DNA of 64,000 nt from Immersiella caudata (GCA_030512335.1 JAULSU010000005.1:3100001-3164000), one strand, 5' to 3'; shown: positions 33,295 through 45,451, numbered from the stretch's first letter. The notes: generated by a model from the letters alone, not told the origin. Made by a program: numbers and translations.

Positions 33295-33820
33295 GTTGAC
33301 TAACGTTGCAATGGCAATGAATCTCACAAATTCGGGGTACAGATGAGGTGAGAGTGAGATCCGATGTAGTTGACTAGCTTTGGAGGGGCCGAAAGCTGTC
33401 GCACTGGGAGGGAGCTCCTATGAGGGTTCACCCCGCGATGTCTAGTGGGTCCTGGGAAGGCACAGTGCGAAGTGACTGGAAAGTCCACTCTGTACTGTTC
33501 AACTGCAAGGCTCTAATTGATATTACACAGGGCCAGGTAGTTCAGAAAAGTATTCCATAAAGCTCGGAAAGCGGTAGAGCCTGGAGACTGCTCGTCAATC
33601 ATCTGACAGTGGTGGTCTGTTGCTGCTGAGAGCGACAGGACCTCTGCATTCACAGACTGGGCGGGAACTCACAGCTGCCGTCTAGCGCTAAACCCCGCTG
33701 CATCAGGTCATTGGCCCCACCATCTGAGCAAGGGCAGCTACGCGTCGTCGCGTCAAGTTCAATTTACGATCGCAAAACCGCGACCATCTCTCGCAACATT
33801 CCTCAAGGAACACCTTCAAC
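33295..33820. promoter_or_regulatory. Shared divergent promoter region
   Basis: Lies between the starts of the minus-strand DRAP deaminase and the plus-strand J-protein gene. No open frame of interest; it must contain both promoters. No specific element is claimed. Confidence 0.5.
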
Positions 33821-34763
33821 ATGGCTTCCTACGACGACGTCCCTGATGACGAGCCCCCTTCCATCGACCCGTATGAGGTCCTTGGGCTCGACCGCAAAGC
33901 TACGGCTGACCAGGTCAAGTCTGCGTACCGCAAAGCAGCGCTGAAGACACATCCAGGTATGCAAGGCCCGCAGTCCCAGCTTCAGGCCACTGCTGACTCC
34001 AACTTTCCTTTCAGATAAGGTGGCGGACGATAAGAAGGATGAAGCCAAAGTCAAATTCCAAGAGGTCGCATTCGCATACGCCGTCCTCTCCGACTCGGCG
34101 CGACGCAAGCGATACGATGAAACCGGCTCTACCTCTGAGGCCATTGTTGACTCTGATGGCTTCAGCTGGAGCGAATATTATCGTGCCCAATTCCAGGACG
34201 CCGTGTCTGGCGACGCGATCAAGAAGTTTGCCAAGAAATACAAAGGATCCGATGAGGAGAAGGATGACATTCTCGTCGCCTACGAGCAATTCGAGGGTGA
34301 CATGGACGGCATATACGAGACTGTGATGCTCAGCGATGTCCTGGAGGATGACGAGCGGATTCGCAAGATCATCGATGATGCTATTGCCAGCGGGGACGTC
34401 GAGGCATACCCAAAATACACCAAGGAGACGAAGAAGTCCAAGGCCGGCCGCGTCAGGGCTGCCAAGGGTGAAGGCTACGAAGCCATGCAGCTTGCTAAGA
34501 AGCTTAGTGTGCACGACAAGCTGTTTGGCAAGGACGGAAAGAAGAGTGGGAAAGACTCGGAAGCCAATTTGGCGGCCTTGATCCAGGCCAACCAAGCCAA
34601 GCGAGGACAGATGTCGCTGGATGCGCTGGCTGAGAAGTATGCGCCCAAGTCAAAGTCGGGCAAGAAGCGGAAGCAAGCTGCTGAGCCCGACATCTCGGAT
34701 GCCGAGTTTGAGGCCATCCAGGCTAAGATGCAGGCGAAGAAGGCGAAGAAGTCGAAACGCTGA
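33821..34763 (+). CDS. DNAJC9-like J-domain protein
   Basis: Two exons (33821-33956, 34015-34763), 294 residues. The J-domain occupies residues about 15-80 (DPYEVLGLDRKATADQVKSA ... FAYAVLSDSARRKRYD), and the intron falls inside the HPD tripeptide (CCA-G|AT), which is restored on splicing. After it comes an acidic-helical region (IKKFAKKYKGSDEEKDDI; GDMDGIYETVMLSDVLEDDE) typical of DNAJC9, then a basic tail with KSKSGKKRKQAAEP and a Lys-rich end. Family knowledge: DNAJC9 is an Hsp70 partner and histone H3-H4 co-chaperone in the nucleus. The basic tail is consistent with nuclear targeting. Confidence 0.9.
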
Positions 34764-35246
34764 TTTAGTAGCGGTTCATCAAGCTTCACGGGACGGGAGC
34801 TTTAGCATTGACACATAAGTCTCTGGGACACCTGGCATGAGGATGGATATGGGGTCTGGGATGTATTTGAGCATGGCGTTGGTATGGACACTGGATGGGA
34901 TGGCACGGGATGTCATGGAGCCAGGGATTCTAGAATTCGTCGATGAATCAAATAGTCAATATTTTCATCTTGCTGGAGTCTCAAGTCCACACTAATAACC
35001 GTTCCAGGTAAAACCCGTTGGAAGGGGCGGTGTTGGCGTCTGATTCGCCCCCTTTTTGTTCAACTCCACATCACCTGGCCAACAGGCTGGGTCTTGGCAC
35101 CGATAAACGCGGGGTCGCGACTTCCTTTCTAAACGCGTCGGAACGCCAAATCCATTAAACTTTCGGCACTATATCGACACCCCGCAAATGTCATTCTCTG
35201 GCGCAGCCATGGGGATAGCTTCAGCAGCTACGCAAAATTCGGTGCC
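34764..35246. other. Intergenic, no gene seen
   Basis: 3' flank of the J-protein gene and promoter of STN1. Nothing else seen. Confidence 0.5.
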
Positions 35247-36146
35247 ATGATCAGCAGTACCGGGTCGCCCCAGATATACCCTCAATATTGCTTCCACCTC
35301 TCCCCGACCATCGCGAAGTGGTGTCATCTGCGATGCGCCGATATCGCCGCCTTGACCACTCACCCAGGGTTTGAAGGTAAATTGCTCGTTCGCCAAGTTA
35401 TCTTGTAGCTAACATTGGATCAAGGGCAGGATCTTTACTTCCACAAAAACCACCCAATAAAATGGGTGCGCATCGCCGGTATCGTCGTCGCCGTGGACGA
35501 CTTCGGACCCTGGAGAGCCTACACCGTCGACGACAGTAGTGGAGCAACGATTGAATGCCACGTCAATCTGCCCAAGCCCGCTGCCAACAGCGCAATCCTC
35601 GGGGGTGGTAACCCTGCACCAGCGGTAAAACCCAGCAATACGACAGCACAGCAGCAGCAGAAGGTGGACCTGCTTGGGAGTGAGGTTAACGTGGGAGACA
35701 TCATTGATGTCAGAGGAACGATTCGTGTCTACCGCCAGACTCGACAGATCAAGGCAGTGAAGATTGTGCACCTCAAGTCGACCGAGAAAGAAGTGGAGTT
35801 TTGGGGGAAGGTGGCTGCACTGTACAGAGATGTTCTCGACAATCCGTGGGTTCTGGACGAGAAAGTTGTTCGGAAGTGCCGAAAGGAGGCAGAAGGCTAC
35901 GAAGGGAAGCAGGCGAGGAAGGAGAGGAGAGAGCGGCGCGAGAGGCGTGAGAGGGAGAAGGCTACGAAGGAGAGGGACGCTGGCGTGACTGAGGCGATCG
36001 CAATCCCGAACAGAAGGCCGGAGAAAGCCGCGGAGGAGCAGGCGGCGAGAAAGCCGAAGATTCGGGCCACCGGGTTGGAGAGGAGGCCAAAGCCTCCAAA
36101 GGTGGCGGTCCCGATCACCGGGAAATTCAGCGCGCTTGGGCTTTGA
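35247..36146 (+). CDS. stn1: STN1, CST telomere-capping subunit
   Basis: Two exons (35247-35376, 35425-36146) across a 48-nt intron with a GCTAAC branch; 283 residues. The start MISSTGSPQIYPQYCFHLSP leads into an OB-fold: YFHKNHPIKWVRIAGIVVAV, then YTVDDSSGATIECHV, a low-complexity insert with four Gln, and DIIDVRGTIRVYRQTRQIKA. This strand order and the VDDSSG motif are the hallmark of Stn1. The tail is basic (RKERRERRERREREK) and carries no second winged-helix part, as in many ascomycetes. Stn1 works with Ten1 (and Ctc1/Cdc13) on single-stranded telomere DNA and helps fill-in by polymerase alpha. A shorter start inside exon 2 would remove the first strand and is unlikely. Confidence 0.87.
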
Positions 36147-37127
36147 ACGGGATGTTCCTACTCAGTGTCTTGGGTCTGGGCGCCGTGTGCGCATTTGTGC
36201 TGGACATTCCAGCAGAAGTCTGGGGGTCACTCAACTGTGTCATGTCCCAGACTCACGCAAAGACGGCTAGGACCGAAGAGGTCTAAATGGCCCACAGAAT
36301 ACCGTGAGGAGAGACTCAGATGCAGCAGAACGGTCTCGACTGGGCGCAGACGCACTGGACACCTCTACGGTCTGGGTCAGACTCTTCGCGCAGCCGAAGT
36401 GATCGGTATTATGGAATATCGGGATGACGAAGGCCAAGCGAGAGCTTGTAGCCTGGATTTGGGGAATTCGCCCAGGATGCAAGGTACCCAGATCAATTGT
36501 TCAGCTCAATACAGTCGCACCTGCCTCACGCGACGCAACGATGACTGCCCGACCCCGGGCCTACCTTCCTCATCTATTGATGAATAACCGTCGTGGAGTT
36601 TTGCATCTTTCCAACCGCTCGGTTCCGAATTGATAGGAGCTAAAAATTAGATCATGCATGCGACATCCAAACGCTCAACCTCAGTCGCACCCTCGATAAG
36701 ACAAGCTTAACCTTAGAACCTCTTATTTCTTCCTACAGAACGCCCGCGGAACGCCTACCGAAAAGCATCGCCCCTGGAGACTTAAGGTTTTCCGATTGCT
36801 GTCGTCAACCGGGTTCCCTAGCCGTGTCCCGACTTTGCCTCCACCGGGCATTCCAGGGCTCCCTGGCTAAAGGTAGGCAGAGCTCCCAAAGGTCAGGATG
36901 GAATTTTCGTGAGGCACAGCACGCGCTCTGGATTCCCAACCATCCCATACCGTACCAGTGAATGTCTCGAACCACGTTTCCCGACCCCTCGGTGGTTGAG
37001 TGGTGGCGAATGACTCAAGGACTGAACGTGGTTGAGGACGCGGTCGCGTTTATAACGTCAGGTTCCCCTTCGCCAGGGGCAGGAAGCTTGCTAGAGCTTG
37101 ATAGCTTGACGTGCCATCAATAACACT
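36147..37127. other. Intergenic, promoter of the GH81 gene
   Basis: Nearly 1 kb without a believable coding frame. A TTTATAA box (about 37049-37055) lies about 75 bp upstream of the GH81 start. Confidence 0.5.
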
Positions 37128-40075
37128 ATGGTGTGGAATACCATGATCTTGTTTCTTTTACTGACTTTGCTGCAGGGCGCCGTCTCGCTTGGCGACCTTA
37201 CCGGCGAACACCAACACCACAATTGGCATCATCCCCACTACCGAAGTCCGCTAGAGCCGTCAGTCACCTCACACGTAGCTCGGCAACAGAAAGCGCTAGA
37301 CTATGACCTGGCAACCAGCACGACAACGGTCACACTCGGCGAGGAGGACAAGTACGAGTGGTTTCGAAAAGCTAAGGCAACCTCAAGGGCCTACGAGGTG
37401 CCTGAACCTACATCGGTAGTCGACGAGCCCCTCATTGCCTCCAGAGCCAGCGTCATCACCGTCACCGAGCCGTCGGGCATTGTTCAAATTCTCCCCGGAA
37501 GCAGCGAACCCCAGACGGGAAGCGTTCAAACAACTTTGGAGACAGACGGACATGTCACCACACAACCTATCTTGACAAGCCCCATATCGACGCCGACGTC
37601 CCTAATTCCAACTCCCTCACAGACCGTGTCTATGCCAACAGCCGCACCTACCATTGACATGGGTTCTCCAGATATCTTCTCGGATCCGATCGGGACGGAC
37701 TCCCCACCCGCGAGCATCAGCCGCCGGCGGGACCACCCGGCGCCGCGGTTGGGCATTGAGAACTCTACGGCGCCCCTCCAGACAAACAAATTCTACTCCA
37801 ACTTCTTCTTGGGGTCGCAGCAACAACCGACGTACCTTATCCCGTACTCCGTTGCCTGGGCAAAGGGAAAAGGGGCATCGGGCAGCTGGGGACTGGCTAT
37901 TTCACACATCAATGCCAGCCAGAGAGTTTTCGGCCCCACGGTTTCCAACACAGGGGCCGCCCAGTACTACATCAACCCTGTCGGAACCCATTCCATGGTG
38001 CTGTCTGCGAAGGAGCTTGGAAGCAGCACTGTGTTGAATAGCGATCAACTTACGGGTTCCTCGGTCCGTATCAGCTTGCGACCCGGACCCGGCATGCCGC
38101 CAGCAATTCAGTTTCCACTGGTCCAAGGCTCTGCGTTTGTTAGCGGAATCTACTCTGGCGCGCACCCCTTGATACAGACTGGTGTATATTTCAAGACGGT
38201 TACCCGTTCAATCAAAGAGCCCAAGCCAGGCATCACCAAGTACAAGTTCAGCATGGAAGACGGCACCACATGGCTGCTGTACGCGCACCACATCAAGGGA
38301 GATCCCCTGGATCTTCATGTTGCAAACAACGGCCTTGCCGAGGGCAAGGCGCCATTCTACGGTGTCGTCCAAGTTGCTAAGGACCCCGGGGGCGGTGAGG
38401 TTCTGTTCGATCAGGCATGTGGAGTTTACGCCACTGGTGTTGAACTCTCCGGAAGGATCAAGGACACCACAGCGGCATACTCGTTCAAATTTAGCAGGGC
38501 GGGAATGTCCAATGCCACGCTCGCTATGTACGCCTTGCCTCACCACCAGAGCTCATTCGACTCTGCCACCCAAGCAAAGGTCACTCCTCTCGAGCTAGAC
38601 ACGCCGACCAAGGGGCGGGCTGCGATCGTTCTGGGCGACGTCTGGACCATGATTGAGCCAAATATTCCGGTCGATTTAGGATTCGTACCTTGGCTGCCAA
38701 AGGTTGGGAGTCTCAGTACGGTGTCTGATTCTGCCAAGGCTTTCATTCACAACATTGCGCGTCAGGAACTATCACAGAACATGAACAAGCAGTCAGACCA
38801 GGACTCGATGTACTTCAGCGGAAAGGTAGGATGTTTCGATGTCGCTATTGCTGCAAGAAATGGTTAACAAGTCGCAGGCTTTGGCAAAGTTTGCGTCTAT
38901 CGTCCTGGCAGCGAATGACATTCTGGACGATAAGCCGCTTGCAGCGGCCGGCCTCGGTCAGCTCAAGCTCGCGTTCTCCCGATTCGCCAAAAATGAGCAG
39001 AAGTATCCGTTGTTGTACGAATGTAAGTACGTTCACTGCACATCCGTGACTGGTGATTAACAATGTGTCAGCTGCTTGGGGAGGCGTGGTATCCTCGGCC
39101 GCGTACGTCACCGGAAACGCAGGTGCCGATTTTGGCAACAGCTACTACAACGACCACCATTTCCACTATGGCTACTTCATCTACACTGCTGCCGTCATTG
39201 GACATCTTGATCCTGCTTGGATTGAAGTCAACAAGCCCTTCGTCAACACCCTGGTCCGTGACGTTTCGAACCCAAGTGCCAAGGACAAGCTCTTCCCAGT
39301 TTGGAGATGCTTCGACTGGTATCATGGTCACAGCTGGGCCCATGGCCTTTTCGAAAGCTTGGACGGAAAGGTATGCCAAAGAGAAACCACTCAGATGGGC
39401 ATCATGCTGACATGGAGATGCAGGATCAAGAGTCGAGCTCGGAGGACTCGATGCACGCGTATGCAATCAAGATGTGGGGCACAGTATCGCAAGACCAGAA
39501 CATGGCCGCCAGGTAAGCTTCCCGTCCTGACTACTGTGATACTGCCGCTAACTAGTTAAACAGAGGAAGCCTCATGCTCGCTGTGCAGGCTCGCTCGTTC
39601 CGCGACTATTACCTCTACCACAGCAGCAACAAAGTGCAGCCCCCTGAGTTCATCGGCAACAAGGTGGCTGGCATCTTGTTCGAAAACAAGGTCGACCACA
39701 CGACCTTCTTTGGCGGAAATATAGAGTATATCCAGGGCATCCACATGCTGCCCCTCCTACCACACACCCCTTATATTCGAGCCCAAGACTTTGTGGCCGA
39801 GGAGTGGAACGCATTCTTTGATCAAGGGCGAGCAGATGATGTGGTGGGCGGGTGGAAGGGTATCCTGTTTGGAAACCTTGCGACGATTGATCCGAAGGGG
39901 GCGTATGCTTTCTTCAGCTCTGAGGACTTCGACCCGAGCTGGCTCGACGGCGGCGCCAGTTTGACATGGTACTTGACCTATGCTGCTGGTAAGTCATCCT
40001 CAGTTCTTCCCGTGACGTCGTCAAAGACTGTTAAGCGGGTGCTAACGCCGGGATGTAGTTCTGGGAGGTCTATAA
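37128..40075 (+). CDS. GH81 endo-1,3-beta-glucanase (Eng-type)
   Basis: Six exons (37128-38825, 38878-39022, 39072-39370, 39424-39512, 39564-39988, 40059-40075) sum to 2673 nt, 890 residues. A signal peptide (MILFLLLTLLQGAVSLGD) is followed by a Ser/Thr/Pro-rich stretch (about residues 100-200) likely O-glycosylated. The GH81 module begins near residue 215 with PLQTNKFYSNFFLGSQQQPT. Catalytic region: NSYYNDHHFHYGYF (Asp about 642), RCFDWYHGHSWAHG and DQESSSEDSMHAYAIKMWG with Glu 717 and Glu 721 four residues apart, as expected for the inverting mechanism. It cuts wall 1,3-beta-glucan, for example at septum separation or autolysis. The final exon encodes only five residues before the stop. Confidence 0.93.
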
Positions 40076-40476
40076 TACTTCTTGACTGTTTTGTCTCGTT
40101 GCTCCTATACTGCTTGCGCGTGTTTTGTTCCATACCATTGATGACACGAGTCTACGTTGATGTCAGTTACACTGCATTAGAAAGGATGGGCGACGGGGGC
40201 CACTGGATTGTGCGGCTCCTCGGTGTTTGTATATCTCAATAGTCTGACTACATTGCATACCTAAGAAATAATAACCTTGAAGCATTTTCGTCCATTTACG
40301 TGCCAACTGGAGCTCACATGCCTAGACTTACCTAAGGTCGGCAAGCACTTACAAGGTTGCAGGCAACTCCTGATATCTACAGCCTTCCCGCCTCCGCCTC
40401 CACCACAATCCGGAGCCGATAACCCACATAAGATTAAATTTTGCAACGCCTCTACACATCTCATAACCAGGCACAC
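40076..40476. other. Intergenic, no gene seen
   Basis: 3' flank of the GH81 gene and upstream region of the tRNA gene. Confidence 0.5.
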
Positions 40477-40581
40477 GCCCGGCTAGCTCAATCGGTAGAG
40501 CGTGAGACTCTTATGAAGATACTTCATAGAGAATCTCAAGAGATCATCTCAAGGCTGGGGGTTCGACCCCCACGTCGGGCT
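40477..40581 (+). tRNA. tRNA-Lys (anticodon CTT) with 32-nt intron
   Basis: Acceptor stem GCCCGGC pairs with GTCGGGC (one G-T pair) and the discriminator is T. The D-arm reads TAGCTCAATCGGTAGAGC, the anticodon stem TGAGA pairs with TCTCA (40547-40551), and the loop C-T-CTT-A gives anticodon CTT at 40510-40512. An intron at 40514-40545 follows position 37, where eukaryotic tRNA introns sit. It contains a 7-bp hairpin TATGAAG-ATA-CTTCATA that overlaps the anticodon end, and a second copy of TCTCA. The T-loop is TTCGACC. In the T-stem GGGGG faces CCCAC, leaving one G-A mismatch. It reads AAG codons. Confidence 0.92.
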
Positions 40582-41050
40582 CAATTCCTGGCGATTGCCA
40601 TCTGTTTGTCATGCAATGATTTTTGCTTGTTTAGGTTGAGGGCTGTAAGTTCAGGAGATTTTTTTTTCTGGCAAACCGTAGCTGTCGGGCTGGCAGAGCT
40701 GACCAGCTGAAAGCCCAACCACAGTGCACGCCCCGCCGAAGTTTCAGCTGGCAGGGATGTCAACGCCAGCATTGTCGTCACCCCTCCATCCAGATCTTTG
40801 AACTTGGCGTCGACACCAACGACCAACGTTCACGTCGATACGAGCGAGCACCAGCAGCTACGCGCTGATACACAAAGCCGCTGTGTATACCCACCAAAAT
40901 ATCAATCATCCCCAACGACCACTGCAGCCACCACAAGAACCTGTAACATCCTACCCTGATCACCACAAACCACCCCGCGACCTCCCATCCGATCGCGCAA
41001 CACCCACACCATAACCTTCATCGCGGGCACCCACCCACCCCACCCTCAAA
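40582..41050. other. Intergenic, promoter of the CWC16 gene
   Basis: C/A-rich leader just upstream of the ATG at 41051; no gene seen. Confidence 0.5.
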
Positions 41051-42127
41051 ATGCAAGGCTTCAACATGGGACGCTATGTCCCTCCAGACGCAGAAGGCCT
41101 CATCTCCGGAAACGCCCTCCACAAGAAACACCCCCTTGGCTCGCGCGCCTCCAAACTCGCCTCCTCCGGGATCCTCACCGTCCGCTTTGAAATGCCCTTC
41201 CCCGTTTGGTGCGATTCCTGCCCCAAACCCACCATCATAGGGCAAGGTGTACGTTTCAACGCGGAGAAAAAGCGCGTGGGGAGTTACTACACCACGCCGA
41301 TATGGGCGTTTCGGATGAAGCACGTGGAATGCGGGAACTGGATCGAAGTGCGAACGGATCCGAAGAATAGGGGGTACGTCGTCAGTGAGGGGGGCAGGAA
41401 AAGGGATGTAGGCGGGGAGGAGGATGATAGCCTGGTGAGGACGGGAGAGGGTTTGATTTTGGATGAGAGGGAGAGGAAGGAGAGGAGGGAGACGGCGTTT
41501 GGAAAGCTCGAGAGGACGATTGAGGATCGGGAGAGGGAGGTGGAGGGGAGACAGAGGATAGGGGAGTTGAGGGAGGAGGCGGAGAGGAGGTGGGAGGATC
41601 CGTATGCGCAGAATCAGAGGTTGAGGAGGGAGTTTAGGGTGGGGAGGAGGGCGAGGGAGGAGGAGGGGAGGAAGACGGAAGATTTGAAGGAGAGGATGGG
41701 GTTGGGCATTGAGTTGCTTCCGGGGACGGAAGCGGATGCGAAACGGGCGGCGTTGGTGGAGTTTGGGGGGGTCGAGGGGGAAGGGGAGGGGGATGTTGAG
41801 AAGGCGTTGGCGAGGCCGTTGTTTGAAAGGGCACGAGGGAAGAAAGAAGAGGGAAAAGTGACAGCAAGGGGGAAGTTGAAGGCGGAGGTAGCTGCTGAGA
41901 AGATGAGAGAGAGCCTGGTTTCGGAGATTGTGGGAAACACGAGGGCGGCGAGGGATCCATTTCTTGGATTTGGGAGCAAGGACACACCCAAAGGTCCGGC
42001 TCGACTCCCGGGGTTGAAGAGGAAACGAGACCCAGATACGCCCCAGGAAAAACTGGCTGAGGGCAAACCTGGTACAGCTACGGGTGTATCGACGGCGCTG
42101 GTGAGCTATGAGTCTGATTCAGAATGA
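41051..42127 (+). CDS. CWC16/CCDC130-family splicing factor
   Basis: Single exon, 358 residues. The first 110 residues match the conserved head of the CWC16 (Yju2/CCDC94-CCDC130) family: MQGFNMGRYVPPD, then ILTVRFEMPFPVWCDSCPKP, GQGVRFNAEKKRVGSYYTTP, WAFRMKHVECGNWIEVRTDP. CDSC and HVEC supply three Cys and one His for a zinc site. The wording GRYVPPD and WIEVRTDPKN favours the CCDC130/Saf4 branch over Yju2. The rest is highly charged Arg/Glu helices (REREVEGRQRIGELREEAER) and a Lys-rich tail. Relatives associate with the spliceosome near its catalytic activation. The second half has strong G bias on the coding strand, unlike the C-rich first 250 bases. Confidence 0.9.
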   Translation: MQGFNMGRYVPPDAEGLISGNALHKKHPLGSRASKLASSGILTVRFEMPFPVWCDSCPKPTIIGQGVRFNAEKKRVGSYYTTPIWAFRMKHVECGNWIEVRTDPKNRGYVVSEGGRKRDVGGEEDDSLVRTGEGLILDERERKERRETAFGKLERTIEDREREVEGRQRIGELREEAERRWEDPYAQNQRLRREFRVGRRAREEEGRKTEDLKERMGLGIELLPGTEADAKRAALVEFGGVEGEGEGDVEKALARPLFERARGKKEEGKVTARGKLKAEVAAEKMRESLVSEIVGNTRAARDPFLGFGSKDTPKGPARLPGLKRKRDPDTPQEKLAEGKPGTATGVSTALVSYESDSE

Positions 42128-42711
42128 CCACGAACTGGTCTGGAACTGATATGAGGGCATGACGATGATATGAACGAAGTAATGATACCCCTAGAACGAA
42201 TGTATAGGCAGCACAAATGCTGGATACAACATGGATCTTTCCAGTTCTGAAGCTTCACGAGGGACTTGGGGGAGAAGGCGAGGAATGGCTGAAGGGAAAG
42301 CTAGATAGAAATGAAGCGATGATTCTTTGCGCGGGGTTAGGATTGGTGAGTGTCGGGTGGGAGTTGGACTTTGCCCCTTTTGCAGGCCTCCCTCTCCACA
42401 ATCCAGTGGGTTTTATCTGCGCTCACTGTTGACATCGATTGCCACTTTGTGCTCAAGGGGAATCTGATTACCTCCGCCTACCGCAAATTGAAGTTGAAGA
42501 AAATGTGAATTCAAGGAGGGGAGGTTGACTGCCGAACCCACTAATACCTAAACCAAGCCGAACCAGCCTGATCCCATAACACAATCACTAAACAAATAAA
42601 TGCAAACTCCTGGGATATGAATCTGTACTCCCCTTGTAATGATACCGTTGCCCAGTGTACCCCCAATCCTGACTCCGGATGCCCCGTCCCCCGAAAGCAT
42701 ACATCAATTCT
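42128..42711. other. Intergenic between convergent genes
   Basis: Contains both 3' flanks. No believable gene. Confidence 0.5.
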
Positions 42712-43723
42712 TCATACGTCGTCCATCTTGCCTGCTGCTTCTTGCTCCTCTTCTTCGTCCTCACCGAAGCTGGCGACAGAGCTCATGTCGTCATCGTCTT
42801 CGCTTTCGGCACCGGCTTCGTCCGCGGCATCTTTATTGGCGTATCTTTGGACGTACTCTGTGACTGGTTAGCTCCCCCTCTTCTTCGATGGGGTTAAGAT
42901 GCCTACCCTTCACCTTGACATCATAACTCTTGGGCTCCCGCATGAGCAGGGCGGCCGCCTCTCCGTTCAGCGGGTCCGTCGGGTTAGGATATCGCAGCAG
43001 CTGCGGGAGGAAGACCTCGAAAATGTTGATCATGTCGAACATCGGCGACCACGTCTGGTTGATGACGTCCAAGCAGACCGAGCCAGACCTATTCCCCAAT
43101 CATTTAGCTTCCGCCCACACATCTCTTTCTCCCCAGTTCCAGCTCTATCCAACTTCCCGTGTTCTCCGCAGCTCTGGCGTGTTGGCTTACAGTTCATCAA
43201 TATTCGGGTGGAAGATGCGATTCACAAAGCCGATGCTAGGCGATTTGTACGGATATGAATCGGGGAGTTCGACGTGCACCTTCCAGACACCGCCTTCAAA
43301 AGGGGCTGTTCCGTTTTGTTAGCCTTCACCCCTTTTCGATATTAGACGGAGGGAACGCCACCCACTTTCTGCAGGTCCTTTAAACCGCACGTAGAATTCT
43401 TGCCTGCGTGCCTGTCAGATATCTATCCCGTCGTCCCATATATGTGTCAGCCGCGCGAGCTTACACTGGAGCACGAGTACGTCAGCGAGAAGCTCCAGTT
43501 TCGGTCAGGGGTATATCGTACTGTTGTCGTTGACCAGAGTGACCTCATAGTCGCTCATGAGCCTATCGGTATGCCGTTAGAAGAAAGTCGGGAGAACGAT
43601 CGTACCAGGGGCGATGCGTACATCTTCATGACCTGGAACAAAACATTTGTTAGCTCGGTCGGGTAAACCTTCCTCAAGCTGGGCACTCACGTCTGTCTCG
43701 ATGCGGCGGCGCGGGGAACTCAT
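42712..43723 (-). CDS. Ubiquitin-conjugating enzyme E2, Ubc8/UBE2H type
   Basis: Small multi-exon gene. First exons: 43723-43691 (MSSPRRRIETD), an 11-nt microexon 43632-43622, and 43562-43522 (LMSDYEVTLVNDN). Then come EFYVRFKGP, TPFEGGVWKVHVELPDSYPY, KSPSIGFVNRIFHPNID, the active-site region SGSVCLDVINQTWSP with the catalytic Cys, and MINIFEVFLPQLLRYPNPTD. The C-terminus EYVQRYANKDAADEAGAESE runs into an acidic Asp/Glu tail, as in Ubc8. Yeast Ubc8 acts in glucose-induced degradation of fructose-1,6-bisphosphatase with the GID ligase. One splice junction, just before EFYVRF, is not clean: the CAG acceptor gives the wrong frame, whereas an AAG four bases further keeps frame but loses about two residues. 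Confidence 0.9.
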
Positions 43724-45451
43724 GGTGGGCAAGTGATCGGGACCTTGCGGCTTCGTTTGTTTGTTATTTCGGTTGCTCCTGGCAAAGGTTCGTCGCTGAT
43801 CGACGTTAGTACGTGGGAACGACGGTGGTGGCGGTTTTAGGGATCAGTGTGGTCGCACGAGCCGGATGTTGGGGAGTAGCCCGGTCGGAGCCGCGGGAGG
43901 GTGGAGGGGCAGGCGCTACCTTTTCTAGGTAACAACGGAACCAGAGGCGTTTGAGTCAGCAGGGGCGCCTGACTTGATTTCCGCGATCCGATATTGACGA
44001 TGTCGTTTTGTGCAACTTGATACGGGCGCGATCTGGGGGCTGTTGGTAGGAGGCTGTTCACGTTTGAAGATGCGAGGAACAGGATGAATGAGCGGCTTCG
44101 GGGAGCCCACGACGTCAGGCCTTCTTCCCCTCTGGGGTGGTGGATGTTGCAGTGGTCGCAGCCGACGAATGATAAGCGGGCTGGGCAGCTGTGATTATGC
44201 AGCTCCACGCTCTCGATAAGGGGAATCTGGTACCACTTCACCTTAAAATGACGCCCAAAAGAAATCGACCATTCACTTCAAGACAGCTGGTTTTGGGTGG
44301 GAAGGAAGCGTCAGATATCAATGCAGGATTACGACCCAAGCCCGGCTCCTGTCTCTATCAACTACGACAAGACCACGACAGCCCGTTGGCCAGCCGCGGA
44401 AGAGTCGAGACAGCAATGAGGTCTCTATGACCTGAACCTCCTGCCGGTGTGGGGAACGGAATGACACACAGTGTCATGCCTCGCCAATCGCGGGGCTTGA
44501 CCAGCCCTGGCTCTTTGTTCCGACGCTGAATCCGGTACCCCTCCATCGAACACACACTTTGAGGGTGAAGCCAGACCGCCGAACTGCACTTTGTATTGAA
44601 CCGAACCTCGAGTCCTGGGGGTTGTCTGTCTTTACTGCCGATGCTGAGATCGGACTCGGCAGCTCAGCCGATGCGCTAATAATCGAGAGCCAACAGCCCC
44701 TCAGCGCCATTTCGAGATCCTCGGTGCGGGGCTAAGCTTACCCAACATGCGGGGAGTGACCTCTGCATGGGAGAAAGGAGTGATCATGAATTCCATGCTG
44801 CTTCAGGGTCACGCGCCTCCTGCTGAGCGGCGTTAAACCAGTTGTTCCGAGGGTGACCGAGCCGCTGGATATACGGATATGGCTCGCACGTCAGGTAGCG
44901 GCCACGCCAGGATAGCTTCACTACGTTCATGACCTTGAAAATGCAGCCACACGTGGATGCCACACATTGAGACGCCCCTGTGGCACTGAATACTGATCTG
45001 CAAGACACCTGCATACCATCAAAGAACCAAAGGGCGTCGGGCTGCACTTTGATGCTGACTACAGTCCGATGCCTCAGCTCCAGTACACTCTGTCCAATCA
45101 GGGCGGCCCTCGCCAACCCACCCGATCGACCGAAGGGAGCCGGCCTCAACCTTTCCAGGAGGCGAGCCGAGTGTCCACTGGAGCACTGCCCATCGGCCGA
45201 GGAAAGCGAGCAAACTCCAGGAAATTTTGAGAGAGACTCAAATTTACGCAGCAAAAACCATCATGCCCTTGGATTAAAAAGCTGAGCGGATTCGCCCCAA
45301 CCATGGCTCCAACTATTTCCCTCTTTCTCCCGCTCTTGCAAGCGCATGCATCAATCGCCTGTTTTGCGCCCACTGTTTTCTTTCGTTTTTTCCATTTTCC
45401 GATCGCTGCACTGCAAGCCAGGTGTGTTTTTAGGAACGCACACAAGTGCCC
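43724..45451. promoter_or_regulatory. Wide divergent gap, UBC8 to panB
   Basis: 1.7 kb between two divergent starts. No frame has domains or joined exons. It must hold both promoters, and is long enough for an unseen non-coding transcript. Confidence 0.45.
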
